A DNA stretch of 15,017 nucleotides from positions 1 through 15,017 of the forward strand of contig JAIRWE010000087.1 of NCBI GenBank assembly GCA_031253365.1, in the 5' to 3' direction. Source of the DNA: Oscillospiraceae bacterium (lineage in GTDB: Bacteria > Bacillota > Clostridia > Oscillospirales > Ruminococcaceae). The number at the start of each line of letters is the position of its first letter. Within the stretch, counting starts at the first letter, position 1. The translations under genes were made by a program, and so were the position numbers. Below, piece by piece: positions 1 to 6,906 of the stretch. A model generated the notes under the pieces. That model was not told where the DNA came from. It saw only the letters and a program-made list of their open reading frames with translations, and searched no databases.

Positions 1-2
1 AC

Positions 3-572
3 GGGAAGAACGTCCGCTCAAAGGCGTTCGACGAGTCAAAGGTGACCGACCCCAGCCTGATTATTTACACCCCCGTGCGCATAATGGGAAACAAGGTGAT
101 TGTGTCGAACGGCGACCACACCGACGCGATTGCCGAGTTTATGGACGTTCAGATGACCTTTGAGCAGGCTTTGCGCTACTGCGATTTTGAATCGGACGAG
201 CCGTACTATACCCCGCGCATTTCGGGAATAGTGCATTTTGCCGAATACGAAAGCAGGAAGTTCAATTACGCGCTGTCGATTATCAAATCCGCGAACGGCA
301 ACCCGGGTTCCTGCCAGCGTTTCCTTTTCTCCTATAACAACCCCGTGGCGGGGTTCGGGCATTTTATCCACACCTATAAAAGGGACGGCGAACCGCTCCC
401 GAGCTTCGAGGGCGAACCCATCTTAATCGAAACCTGCAACGACATAGACGAGTTTACGCGGCTGATTTGGGACAACCTTGACAGCAACAACAAAATCTCG
501 CTGTTCACGCGGTTTATCGACGTGGGAACGGGCGAGTTCGAGAGCAGAATTATCAATAAGTACGGGAAGTAA
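3..572 (+). CDS. purO: IMP cyclohydrolase, PurO-like family (5' end cut off by window)
   Basis: Closes the inosine ring: converts 5-formamidoimidazole-4-carboxamide ribonucleotide (FAICAR) to IMP, the last step of purine synthesis, in the cytoplasm. The frame is open from base 3 with no stop, so the true start lies upstream; a GTG at 42 is in frame but falls inside conserved sequence and I do not take it as the start. The visible 189 residues contain SNGDHTD (35-41), YTPRISG (69-75), NGNPGSCQRF (98-107), a GHFIHTY segment (119-125) and PSFEGEP (133-139). As I recall them, SNGxHTD and xTPRI also occur in archaeal PurO and in its clostridial homologues of about 235 residues. It shares no similarity with the cyclohydrolase half of normal PurH. 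The AICAR transformylase gene follows 16 bases after the stop, which supports the role. The symbol is borrowed from the archaeal enzyme. Confidence 0.85.
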   Translation, partial: GKNVRSKAFDESKVTDPSLIIYTPVRIMGNKVIVSNGDHTDAIAEFMDVQMTFEQALRYCDFESDEPYYTPRISGIVHFAEYESRKFNYALSIIKSANGNPGSCQRFLFSYNNPVAGFGHFIHTYKRDGEPLPSFEGEPILIETCNDIDEFTRLIWDNLDSNNKISLFTRFIDVGTGEFESRIINKYGK

Positions 573-588
573 TTTTCGGAGGTCGTCT

Positions 589-1761
589 GTGTCGAAAGAG
601 CTGAAACTTAAATACGGGTGCAACCCCAACCAAAAGCCTTCGCGCATATTCGCGGAAACGGGCGAGTTGCCCGTCGAGGCGCTTTCCGGCAATCCGGGTT
701 ACATCAACTTTATGGACGCGCTGAACGGTTGGCAACTTGTCGCGGAGCTGAAAGAGGCGACGGGGTTCCCGGCGGCGGCTTCGTTCAAGCACGTTTCGCC
801 GGCGGGCGCGGCAATCGGGTTGCCGCTTTCCGACGCGCTCAAAAAGGCTTACCGCGTCGAACGCGCGGGCGGGCTTACCGGTTTGGCGGCGGCATACGCG
901 CGAGCGAGGGGCGCGGACAGGATATCGAGTTACGGGGATTTCATTTGCCTTTCCGACGTGTGCGACGAGTCTGCGGCACGCTTAATCGCGCCGCAGGTTT
1001 CGGACGGCGTAATCGCGCCCGGTTATGAGCCCGTCGCGCTGGAAATTCTCAAAGCCAAGCGGGGGGGCGGTTATAACATAATCAAAATCGACCCCGAATA
1101 CGCCCCCGGCGCGATTGAACGGCGGCAGATTTTCGGGGTGACGTTCGAGCAGGGGCGCAACTCGCTGAAAATAGACGGCGGTATGCTTTCAAACATCGTA
1201 ACGAAAAACAAGGCGATTCCCGACGGCGCGAAAACCGATTTGCTCGTCGCCTTAATCACGCTTAAATACACCCAGTCCAATTCGGTGGTTTACGCCCGCG
1301 ACGGGCAGACCATAGGCGTGGGCGCGGGTCAGCAGTCGCGGATTGCCTGCACGCGCCTGGCGGGGGATAAGGCGGATAACTGGTGGCTGCGCCAATCCCC
1401 GAAGGTGTTGGGGCTGAAATTCGCGGACGGCTTAAAGCCCGCCGACATGGACAACGCGGTTGACGCCTACATAAACGCGCGGTACGACGGTGCTTCGGGC
1501 GAATGGGAGCGGGTTTTCGCCGTTTTGCCCGACGTGTTCACCGACGCGGAAAAGCGCGCGCGTATAGCCGAAATGAGCGGAATTTCGCTCGGTTCGGACG
1601 CTTTCTTCCCTTTCGGGGACAACGTGGAACGCGCGCGTGAAAGCGGCGTGGCTTATATCGCGCAGCCGGGCGGTTCAATCCGCGACGGCGACGTCATAGA
1701 AGCCTGCGACAGATACGGCATGGCTATGGCGTTTACGGGGGCGCGGCTGTTCCACCACTGA
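589..1761 (+). CDS. purH: Phosphoribosylaminoimidazolecarboxamide (AICAR) formyltransferase, stand-alone PurH transformylase domain
   Basis: Transfers a formyl group from 10-formyl-tetrahydrofolate to AICAR, giving FAICAR for the cyclohydrolase encoded just upstream. The 390-residue product matches only the transformylase half of bifunctional PurH (over 500 residues); no MGS-like cyclohydrolase domain is present. Visible motifs are SFKHVSPAG (65-73, with the Lys67-His68 pair that corresponds to the catalytic Lys-His of ATIC), LKYTQSNSV (225-232), GAGQQSR (245-251), FFPFGDN (339-345), a Gly-rich QPGGSIRD (359-366) and the family's terminal TGARLFHH. I chose the GTG at 589 because a GGAGG lies at 578-582 with six bases between, and homology begins at once; the frame also stays open upstream inside purO, but that is overlap rather than coding. 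It forms an operon with the upstream gene (16-base gap) and converges with the M18 peptidase gene 8 bases past its stop. Confidence 0.93.
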   Translation: MSKELKLKYGCNPNQKPSRIFAETGELPVEALSGNPGYINFMDALNGWQLVAELKEATGFPAAASFKHVSPAGAAIGLPLSDALKKAYRVERAGGLTGLAAAYARARGADRISSYGDFICLSDVCDESAARLIAPQVSDGVIAPGYEPVALEILKAKRGGGYNIIKIDPEYAPGAIERRQIFGVTFEQGRNSLKIDGGMLSNIVTKNKAIPDGAKTDLLVALITLKYTQSNSVVYARDGQTIGVGAGQQSRIACTRLAGDKADNWWLRQSPKVLGLKFADGLKPADMDNAVDAYINARYDGASGEWERVFAVLPDVFTDAEKRARIAEMSGISLGSDAFFPFGDNVERARESGVAYIAQPGGSIRDGDVIEACDRYGMAMAFTGARLFHH

Positions 1762-1769
1762 AAGCGGGC

Positions 1770-3188
1770 TTACCGTAAAGCGGTACAGAACGCGCCGAAA
1801 GCCTTATACGCCATGTGAATGTCGGTTTTCGCCGCGAGTTCAAAAGGCGAGTGCATCGACAGCACCGGAACGCCCACGTCAATCGTGTCCGCGCCCATGT
1901 TGGATATGAACAGCGCCACCGTTCCCGCGCCGCCCGCGTCAACCTTGCCGAGTTCGGCGGTTTGCCACAGGACGCCGTTTTCGTCGAACAGCCGCCTTAT
2001 TTCGGCGACGTATTCGGCGCCGGCGTCGTTCGTTCCCGCTTTCCCCCGCGAACCGAAGAATTTCGCCATTACCACGCCGCAGTTCATGTAAGCGGCGTTT
2101 TGTTTTTCCGAAACGTCGGGGAAGGTCGGGTCGAACGCCGCGCTCACGTCGGCGGAAAGGCACTTCGACAGGGAAACGGCGCGGCGCGCGGTGATTTTTT
2201 CCGCGTCCGCCAAATCGCTCATAAAATTCTCCAGCATCCGCGAGCCGAGGCTTGTGTTGCCGTAGCTGCCGATTTCCTCCTTGTCGGCGAGTACGCAGAC
2301 CGCCGTCCTTTCCGGCGCGGCGGCGACCCCCGTTATCGCCGTAAGCGCCGTGTATGAGCAAACCCTGTCGTCCTGACCGTAAGCGCCGACAATCGAGCGG
2401 TCGAAGCCGACGTCCCTCGCCTTGAAAGCGGGAACCGCCTCAAGCTCCGCCGAAGCGAAGTCGCGCTCGGTTATGCCGTATTTGTCGTGCAAAACCTTCA
2501 TAATCCCCAGCTTTACGCCGCCCGAATCCCCGCCGTCCCTGAGCGGGCGGGAACCTATCAGAATATTCAGTTCCTCGCCCTTGATAAGCTGGTTGGCGGG
2601 TCGCTTGTACTGCGCCTCCGCGAGGTGGGGCAGCAAGTCCGTCACGGAAAAGACGGGCTCTTTTTCGTTTTCGCCGACGCTGACGGTTACCGTTTTGCCG
2701 TCGCTTTTGACGATTACGCCGTGCAGCGCCAAGGGAATCGCCGTCCACTGGTATTTCTTGATTCCGCCGTAATAGTGCGTTTTGAGGAAAGCCAGCTCCC
2801 CGTCCTCGAATACGGGGTTTTGTTTCAAGTCGATGCGGGGGGAGTCTATATGCGCGGCGACTATGTTCGCGCCGCCTCTGACGCCGTTTTTCCCGATAAT
2901 CGCGGCAATAAGCGCCTTATCGCGGTTATTGAGGAAAACCTTGTCGCCCGCCTTATACTTTTTGCCGTACTCGAACGCCGAAAAGCCCGCCTTTTTCGCG
3001 ATTTTCACCGCCTCGGCGCAAGCCTCGCGCTCGGTTTTCCCCCTGTCAAGGAACGCCTTATACCCCTCGCAAAACGCGTCGGCTTCACGGATTTCCTCGT
3101 CCGTAAGGGTTTCGCAGACGTTTTTCTTTTCATAAAGCAGTTTTTGCTTTAAATTTTTGATTTTCTTGTTTTCGGATTTTTCGGGCAT
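1770..3188 (-). CDS. M18 family zinc aminopeptidase
   Basis: Cytoplasmic metallo-aminopeptidase that removes N-terminal residues from peptides (aspartyl or leucyl types in this family), probably for peptide recycling. The 472-residue length is normal. The two-metal site can be read: AAHIDSPRID (111-120, His113 and Asp115), GQDDRV (271-276, bridging Asp in the Asp273-Asp274 pair), DKEEIGS (302-308, Glu304-Glu305), SADVSAAFDP (345-354, Asp347) and SMHSPFE (444-450, His446). Residues 138-152 (HYYGGIKKYQW) also fit the M18 pattern. Start ATG at 3188 has AAGGAG about 11 bases upstream. It is the last gene of the minus-strand operon, 19 bases after the lytic transglycosylase stop. Linkage with prfA and coaE is not one I recognise as conserved. 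Exact substrate preference cannot be read from sequence. Confidence 0.9.
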   Translation of the reverse strand: MPEKSENKKIKNLKQKLLYEKKNVCETLTDEEIREADAFCEGYKAFLDRGKTEREACAEAVKIAKKAGFSAFEYGKKYKAGDKVFLNNRDKALIAAIIGKNGVRGGANIVAAHIDSPRIDLKQNPVFEDGELAFLKTHYYGGIKKYQWTAIPLALHGVIVKSDGKTVTVSVGENEKEPVFSVTDLLPHLAEAQYKRPANQLIKGEELNILIGSRPLRDGGDSGGVKLGIMKVLHDKYGITERDFASAELEAVPAFKARDVGFDRSIVGAYGQDDRVCSYTALTAITGVAAAPERTAVCVLADKEEIGSYGNTSLGSRMLENFMSDLADAEKITARRAVSLSKCLSADVSAAFDPTFPDVSEKQNAAYMNCGVVMAKFFGSRGKAGTNDAGAEYVAEIRRLFDENGVLWQTAELGKVDAGGAGTVALFISNMGADTIDVGVPVLSMHSPFELAAKTDIHMAYKAFGAFCTALR

Positions 3189-3207
3189 GGGTCAGACCGC
3201 TCCTTTC

Positions 3208-3804
3208 TTACTGCGCGTACAGCTCCAAATACGTTTTATACGCCTTGTTTACTTTATCGACATAGTGCGCGGTGTCGGAAACCGGGATTTTGCCGAGCGT
3301 CTTGCCGTCCGGGGAATATTCCGCGTTCGCGAGCCATTCGTCGACGGCGCCGCCCACGGAGTGATAAGCGGCGAGGGCGCAGTCGACGTTCCCGTAATAG
3401 TCAAGGTGGTACGCCAACAGGCGGCAGCCGTACCGAATGTTGTCGTCGGGGTCGAACATATCGTCGTAAACGAGTTCGTCGCCGCCGAAGCGGTATTCCC
3501 TAATCCACTCGAACGTGTCCGGCATAATTTGCATAAGCCCGCGCGCGCCCACGCTTGAAACCGCTTCGGGTTCAAACCCGCTCTCGGTTTTGATTACGGC
3601 GTAGACGAGGTATTCGTCCATATCGTTTTCCGAGGCGTATTTTTCGACGATTTGCGAAAAATTGCGGGGGTGCGACGAAATCAGATATTCGCGGTAGGCG
3701 TACCTCGCGACGGCGACGGCGAGGAACGCCGCCGTGACGACAATCAAAAAGAACAGTATCCTTATCAGAATTGTCAGTTTATCCGCTTTTTTCTTTGAAA
3801 ACAT
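3208..3804 (-). CDS. Membrane-anchored lytic transglycosylase (SLT/Slt70-like domain)
   Basis: Cleaves the MurNAc-GlcNAc bond of peptidoglycan with formation of 1,6-anhydro-MurNAc, acting outside the cytoplasmic membrane. The 198-residue product has a basic N-terminus, one hydrophobic segment at about 11-34 (signal anchor), then an SLT domain from about 48 to the end. Motifs are VIKTESGF (70-77, catalytic Glu74), GARGLMQIMP (86-95), a DDNIRYG segment, an AAYHSVGG segment where relatives usually have AYNAGxG, and HYVDKV near the C-terminus. The start codon ATG at 3804 lies inside the 3' end of the upstream CoaE-encoding frame (26-base overlap), with GGGGA seven bases before it, so translation is probably coupled. 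A small SLT gene directly after coaE is a known arrangement in Clostridia, which supports both calls. The replaced Asn in AYN is a minor oddity. Confidence 0.92.
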   Translation of the reverse strand: MFSKKKADKLTILIRILFFLIVVTAAFLAVAVARYAYREYLISSHPRNFSQIVEKYASENDMDEYLVYAVIKTESGFEPEAVSSVGARGLMQIMPDTFEWIREYRFGGDELVYDDMFDPDDNIRYGCRLLAYHLDYYGNVDCALAAYHSVGGAVDEWLANAEYSPDGKTLGKIPVSDTAHYVDKVNKAYKTYLELYAQ

Positions 3805-5362
3805 TTACCATTCCCCGGATTTTTTCGGCGAACAGGTCAAAATCGCCGTTGTTTTCTATCACATAATCGGCTTTTTCCTTGAAAAAGTCCGCGTTTGGCT
3901 GGACGCCGAGCCGCCTGAGCGCGTCCGCCCGCTCTATGCCGTCGCGGAGGACGACGCGGTTTACGCATACGCTTTCGTCCGCGACGACCGCCGCCGTCTT
4001 TCGGCAGAAATCGTCCGCGCCGCTTTGGAACAGCGTGGGCGCGTCCATAAGGAAGTCGCGCTCGCCTTTCTCGGAATATACCCCGATGGCGCGCAACACG
4101 CCGAAAATGACATACGGGTAAACGATTTTTTCATACCGTTTCAGTTTTTCCGGGGAGGAAAACAGCTCCCGCGCCGCCTTTTTCCTGTCGAAAACGCCGT
4201 CAAGCCCGTACAGTTCGGGAAAGGCGCGCCCGATTTCCCTGGCGCAACCGGGGCGGGAAATAACGCGCCGGGCTATCAGGTCGCAGTCTATTACGCGGTA
4301 GCCGCCTTGCGCGAAAATCCGCGCCGCGGCGGTTTTCCCCGCGCCCGACATCCCCGTTAAGCCGATTATGTTCAACTCGCCGAAATTCGCCGCGAAAGGC
4401 CGGTGAAAATCCTCCCGCGCGCCGGAGCGGACATTAAACCCCGCCGCCCTTATGATTCTGTCGTACAAAGCCAAGCCTATCCCGCTTGTTTCGGGCAGCC
4501 TTATATAAATGTCGCGCGCGCGCGCGTCGTCGAACTCGCGCAGCCTCGCGAACAGCGTGCGCGCGTCGGGGTTTTCGATTACCCCGTCCGCGCGCGTGCC
4601 GGCGCGCAGCGTTTCCGAAGCGTCGGCTTTTATCGCCGTGACCCGCGCCTTCGGGGAATAGTGCCTGTGCGCCGTACCCGGGCTGCTCGCCGCCCCGACG
4701 CGCGCGGAGCCGCCGAGAACGGCTTCGTCGATTACGACTTCGGCGAATTCGCGCAGTTGTTCCGCCGTAACCGCGCCGGGACGCAGTACGCGCAGCGCGC
4801 CCCCCTCGAAAGCGACGACCGTGCTTTCAATCCCCACTTCACACTCGCCGCCGTCTATAATCAGCGGAATAAGCCCTTTCAAATCGGCGTAAACGTGCTT
4901 CGCCGAAGTCGGGCTGGGCGCGCCCGAAACGTTCGCCGAGGGCGCCGCCAGCGGGAAGCCGCACTCCTTTATAATATCAAGCGCGGCGCGGTGGGCGGGA
5001 ACGCGCACGGCGACGGCGGGCAGCCCGCAGCTGACTTCGGCGGGTATCGACGGACCGTTTTTCTTGAAAATCATCGTCAGCGGACCCGCCCAGAACCTTT
5101 CGGCGAGACGCTCCGCGAGCGGCGGGATTTCAAGTTCGAGTTCCCGCGCCATTTCAATGCCGGAAACATGGACGATTAGGGGGTTATCGCGCGGTCTGCC
5201 CTTCGCGGCGAATATCTTTTCGATTGCTTCCGGGCAAAGGGCGCACCCCGCCAACCCGTAAACCGTTTCCGTGGGAACGGCGACGACGCCGCCGAGTTTG
5301 AGCAGCCGCGCCGCCTCGGCTATGCCGCCCGCGTCGTCGGTTCTTATCAGCGTGTTTATCAT
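3779..5362 (-). CDS. tsaC-coaE: Fused Sua5/TsaC (L-threonylcarbamoyladenylate synthase) and dephospho-CoA kinase
   Basis: One uninterrupted 527-residue frame joins two enzymes. Residues 1 to about 305 are Sua5-type threonylcarbamoyl-AMP synthase, which makes the intermediate for t6A37 in tRNA: PTETVYGLAG (30-39), KGRPRDNP (54-61), FWAGPLT (90-96), APSANVSG (140-147), VGIESTVV (176-183), then the Sua5 linker HRHYSPK (232-238) and a short C-terminal Sua5 domain ending near GIGLALYDRIIRAAGF. After a linker of about 20 residues, residues about 330-527 are CoaE, which phosphorylates the 3'-OH of dephospho-CoA: P-loop GMSGAGKT (337-344), DCDLIARRVI (359-368) and YVIENNG (500-506). I prefer ATG at 5362, preceded by GGGG at eight bases; a TTG at 5380 overlapping the prfA stop is the alternative. 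An in-frame TTG at 4375 could start a separate 198-residue CoaE, so a single polypeptide is likely but unproven. prmC, often between prfA and tsaC, is absent. Confidence 0.9.
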   Translation of the reverse strand: MINTLIRTDDAGGIAEAARLLKLGGVVAVPTETVYGLAGCALCPEAIEKIFAAKGRPRDNPLIVHVSGIEMARELELEIPPLAERLAERFWAGPLTMIFKKNGPSIPAEVSCGLPAVAVRVPAHRAALDIIKECGFPLAAPSANVSGAPSPTSAKHVYADLKGLIPLIIDGGECEVGIESTVVAFEGGALRVLRPGAVTAEQLREFAEVVIDEAVLGGSARVGAASSPGTAHRHYSPKARVTAIKADASETLRAGTRADGVIENPDARTLFARLREFDDARARDIYIRLPETSGIGLALYDRIIRAAGFNVRSGAREDFHRPFAANFGELNIIGLTGMSGAGKTAAARIFAQGGYRVIDCDLIARRVISRPGCAREIGRAFPELYGLDGVFDRKKAARELFSSPEKLKRYEKIVYPYVIFGVLRAIGVYSEKGERDFLMDAPTLFQSGADDFCRKTAAVVADESVCVNRVVLRDGIERADALRRLGVQPNADFFKEKADYVIENNGDFDLFAEKIRGMVNVFKEKSG

Positions 5363-5376
5363 ACCGGCAACCCCGC

Positions 5377-6447
5377 TCAATCCCGCGCCGTCAATTTCGC
5401 CGCCTTATCCGCGACGGCGAGCGCCTCGAAAATCTCGTCGCACTCGCCGTTCAAAACGGCTTCAAGTTTATACAGCGTCAGCCCTATCCTGTGGTCGGTG
5501 ACGCGCCCCTGCGGGTAATTGTAAGTCCTTATGCGTTCGGAACGGTCGCCCGTCCCCACCTGAATACGGCGTTCGGCGGCGATTTTGTCGGTTTGTTCGC
5601 CGGACTTTATTTCATACAGCTTGCTGTAAAGCATCTTCATCGCCTTGCTTTTGTTCTTGTGCTGCGAACGCTCGTCCTGGCATTCCACGACCGTTCCACT
5701 CGGCTTGTGGATTACCCTGATGGCGGACTCGGTCTTGTTGATGTGCTGCCCGCCCGCGCCGGAAGCCCGAAACGTCTGAACCTCCAAATCGGCGGGGTTT
5801 ATTTCCACGTCAATCTCCTCCGCCTCCGGCAGCACCGCCACCGTAACCGTGGAAGTGTGAACGCGCCCTTGCGCCTCGGTTTCGGGAACGCGCTGAACGC
5901 GGTGAACGCCGCTTTCGTATTTCATCTTGGCGTAAGCGCCCTCCCCCTGAACCGAAAAGCCGATTTCCTTGTACCCCCCCAGCTCGGTGGGGTTGGAGCC
6001 GACGACTTCGATTTTCCAGTTTTTCAGGGCGGCGTACATCGAATACATCCTGTACAGCGAGCCGACGAACAGCGCCGATTCCTCGCCGCCCGCGCCGCCG
6101 CGGATTTCGATTATGACGTTCCTGTCGTCGTCGGGGTCGCGGGGCAAAAGCAACGCCTTCAATTCCTCGCCGTATTGTTCCGTAAGGGCGCGGCTTTCGT
6201 CAAGCTGCGAAAGCGCCATCTCGCGCAAATCCGCGTCCGTCCCGTCTTCGGAAAGCAAGCCCTTGGCTTCGCTTAAACTTTCCTCGGCTTTTTTGTACTC
6301 CCTGTATTTTTCTATGAGCGGTCCCAGACTTTTGTACTCCCTCATGTCGTCGCGGTAACGCTTCCTGTCGCCGACGGACCGCGGTTCGGCGAGAAAAGCC
6401 TCAAGCTGCGCGTAACGCTGTTCGGCGAGTTTTAACTTGTCGAGCAT
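5377..6447 (-). CDS. prfA: Peptide chain release factor 1 (RF1)
   Basis: Recognises UAA and UAG stop codons in the ribosomal A site and triggers peptide release. The 356-residue product has the normal RF1 length. The codon-recognition tripeptide is PET at 188-190 inside QRVPETEAQGRVHTS (RF1 type PxT, not the SPF of RF2). The catalytic loop is ASGAGGQHINK with GGQ at 232-234, almost the same numbers as in E. coli RF1. Other family segments are RGGAGGEESALF (116-127) and DERSQHKNKS (258-267). The start at 6447 is chosen because a GAGGGGGGG run lies six bases upstream and the protein then begins as relatives do; an in-frame extension to 6486 would run into the predicted start of the transcript. 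It is the first gene of the minus-strand operon and is driven by the promoter at 6501-6529. The next gene starts 14 bases after its stop. Confidence 0.97.
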   Translation of the reverse strand: MLDKLKLAEQRYAQLEAFLAEPRSVGDRKRYRDDMREYKSLGPLIEKYREYKKAEESLSEAKGLLSEDGTDADLREMALSQLDESRALTEQYGEELKALLLPRDPDDDRNVIIEIRGGAGGEESALFVGSLYRMYSMYAALKNWKIEVVGSNPTELGGYKEIGFSVQGEGAYAKMKYESGVHRVQRVPETEAQGRVHTSTVTVAVLPEAEEIDVEINPADLEVQTFRASGAGGQHINKTESAIRVIHKPSGTVVECQDERSQHKNKSKAMKMLYSKLYEIKSGEQTDKIAAERRIQVGTGDRSERIRTYNYPQGRVTDHRIGLTLYKLEAVLNGECDEIFEALAVADKAAKLTARD

Positions 6448-6500
6448 CCGGCGCCCCCCCTCAATTTTTCCGAACGTATTTCCCAAATCCCTTTCGGGAA

Positions 6501-6529
6501 ATTATACCACAGACCCGCGGTATAGTCAA
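6501..6529 (-). promoter_or_regulatory. Sigma-A promoter of the prfA operon
   Basis: Reading the minus strand, TTGACT (6529-6524) and TATAAT (6506-6501) are separated by exactly 17 bases. TGTGG lies directly before the -10 box, matching the extended -10 (TRTGN) element common in Gram-positive promoters. The predicted start is near 6494, about 47 bases before the prfA ATG. No other promoter of comparable quality was seen before the downstream genes, so it probably drives all four. Confidence 0.85.
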
Positions 6530-6813
6530 GGTTTCGGAAAACCCGCCCAAACGCGGGATTTATTACAAAACGGTAACAAAACGGTAACACGCGCGGCGGG
6601 CTTTGTAAACTTTGCGGCGTTCCGAACGAAAAAATCGCGAAAAACAAATTTTTGGCATTTTTCACAAAGACTTTACACAAAAATCACATAAAAAAACAAA
6701 TATGCGCGTTAAGTTCCACAAAAAGCGTTGGTCATATTTAACAACAAAAATCGCGACATTCGTCCCCGAAAACGATTTTACGGAGAAACGCCTTATTTTT
6801 TTGGCGAAAGGTA
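6530..6813. other. Divergent intergenic region, no gene seen
   Basis: Non-coding space between the prfA promoter and the importer promoter. It holds the 11-bp tandem repeat listed separately, a small CCCGC/GCGGG inverted repeat at 6542-6557, two copies of AAAAATCGCGA (6630-6640 and 6746-6756) and an AAAACGATTTT palindrome-like site at 6769-6779. From about 6604 to 6800 it is clearly richer in A and T than the flanking genes, with many A-tracts. Short open frames here lack ribosome binding sites and recognisable residues patterns, so I treat the stretch as regulatory DNA. No tRNA or riboswitch fold was recognised. Confidence 0.6.
6567..6588. repeat. Two tandem copies of an 11-bp unit (possible operator)
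   Basis: AAAACGGTAAC occurs at 6567-6577 and again, without a gap, at 6578-6588. Eleven bases is about one helical turn, so both copies present the same DNA face, as in direct-repeat operators. The reverse complement TGTTACCGTTT resembles half of a LacI-family or cre-like site around a central CG, but not closely enough to name a regulator. It lies about 40 bases upstream of the prfA -35 box and 225 bases upstream of the importer -35 box. Confidence 0.5.
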
Positions 6814-6842
6814 TTGCAAAAGAAGTCCTTTTGTGATATAGT
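6814..6842 (+). promoter_or_regulatory. Sigma-A promoter of the ABC importer genes
   Basis: TTGCAA (6814-6819) and TATAGT (6837-6842) are separated by 17 bases, with TGTGA before the -10 box as an extended -10 element. The predicted start is near 6849, giving a leader of about 225 nucleotides before the binding-protein ATG. From the base pair before the -35 to the -10, it matches the glgB promoter at 25 of 32 positions. Confidence 0.8.
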
Positions 6843-6849
6843 AGCAAAT

Positions 6850-6870
6850 GAAATCGGGGCGACCGATTTC
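6850..6870 (+). promoter_or_regulatory. Perfect inverted repeat at the predicted transcription start of the importer mRNA
   Basis: GAAATCGG (6850-6857) and CCGATTTC (6863-6870) are exact reverse complements around the loop GGCGA. The repeat begins seven to eight bases after the -10 box, at the predicted +1. In DNA it could be an operator overlapping the start site; in RNA it would form an 8-bp stem at the very 5' end, a position known to protect mRNAs from 5'-end decay. The sequence alone does not decide between the two. Confidence 0.55.
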
Positions 6871-6906
6871 GATTAAAAACCACGGGGACAAAACGCGCGC
6901 GGCGCG

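Noticed and set aside
478..588. Upstream extension of the AICAR transformylase frame inside purO
   Set aside because: The extra residues lack homology, while the GTG at 589 has a good GGAGG and begins exactly where the domain starts.
1759..1775. Bidirectional terminator between the convergent purH and M18 genes
   Set aside because: Only 8 bases separate the stop codons and no convincing stem with a T-run spans the junction.
1815..3152. Plus-strand open frames opposite the M18 peptidase gene
   Set aside because: Arg/Val-rich shadow frames; the minus strand carries all M18 metal-site motifs.
6437..6836. Short plus-strand open frames in the prfA upstream region
   Set aside because: No ribosome binding sites, no recognisable protein pattern, overlap with the prfA promoter and start, and AT-rich non-coding character.
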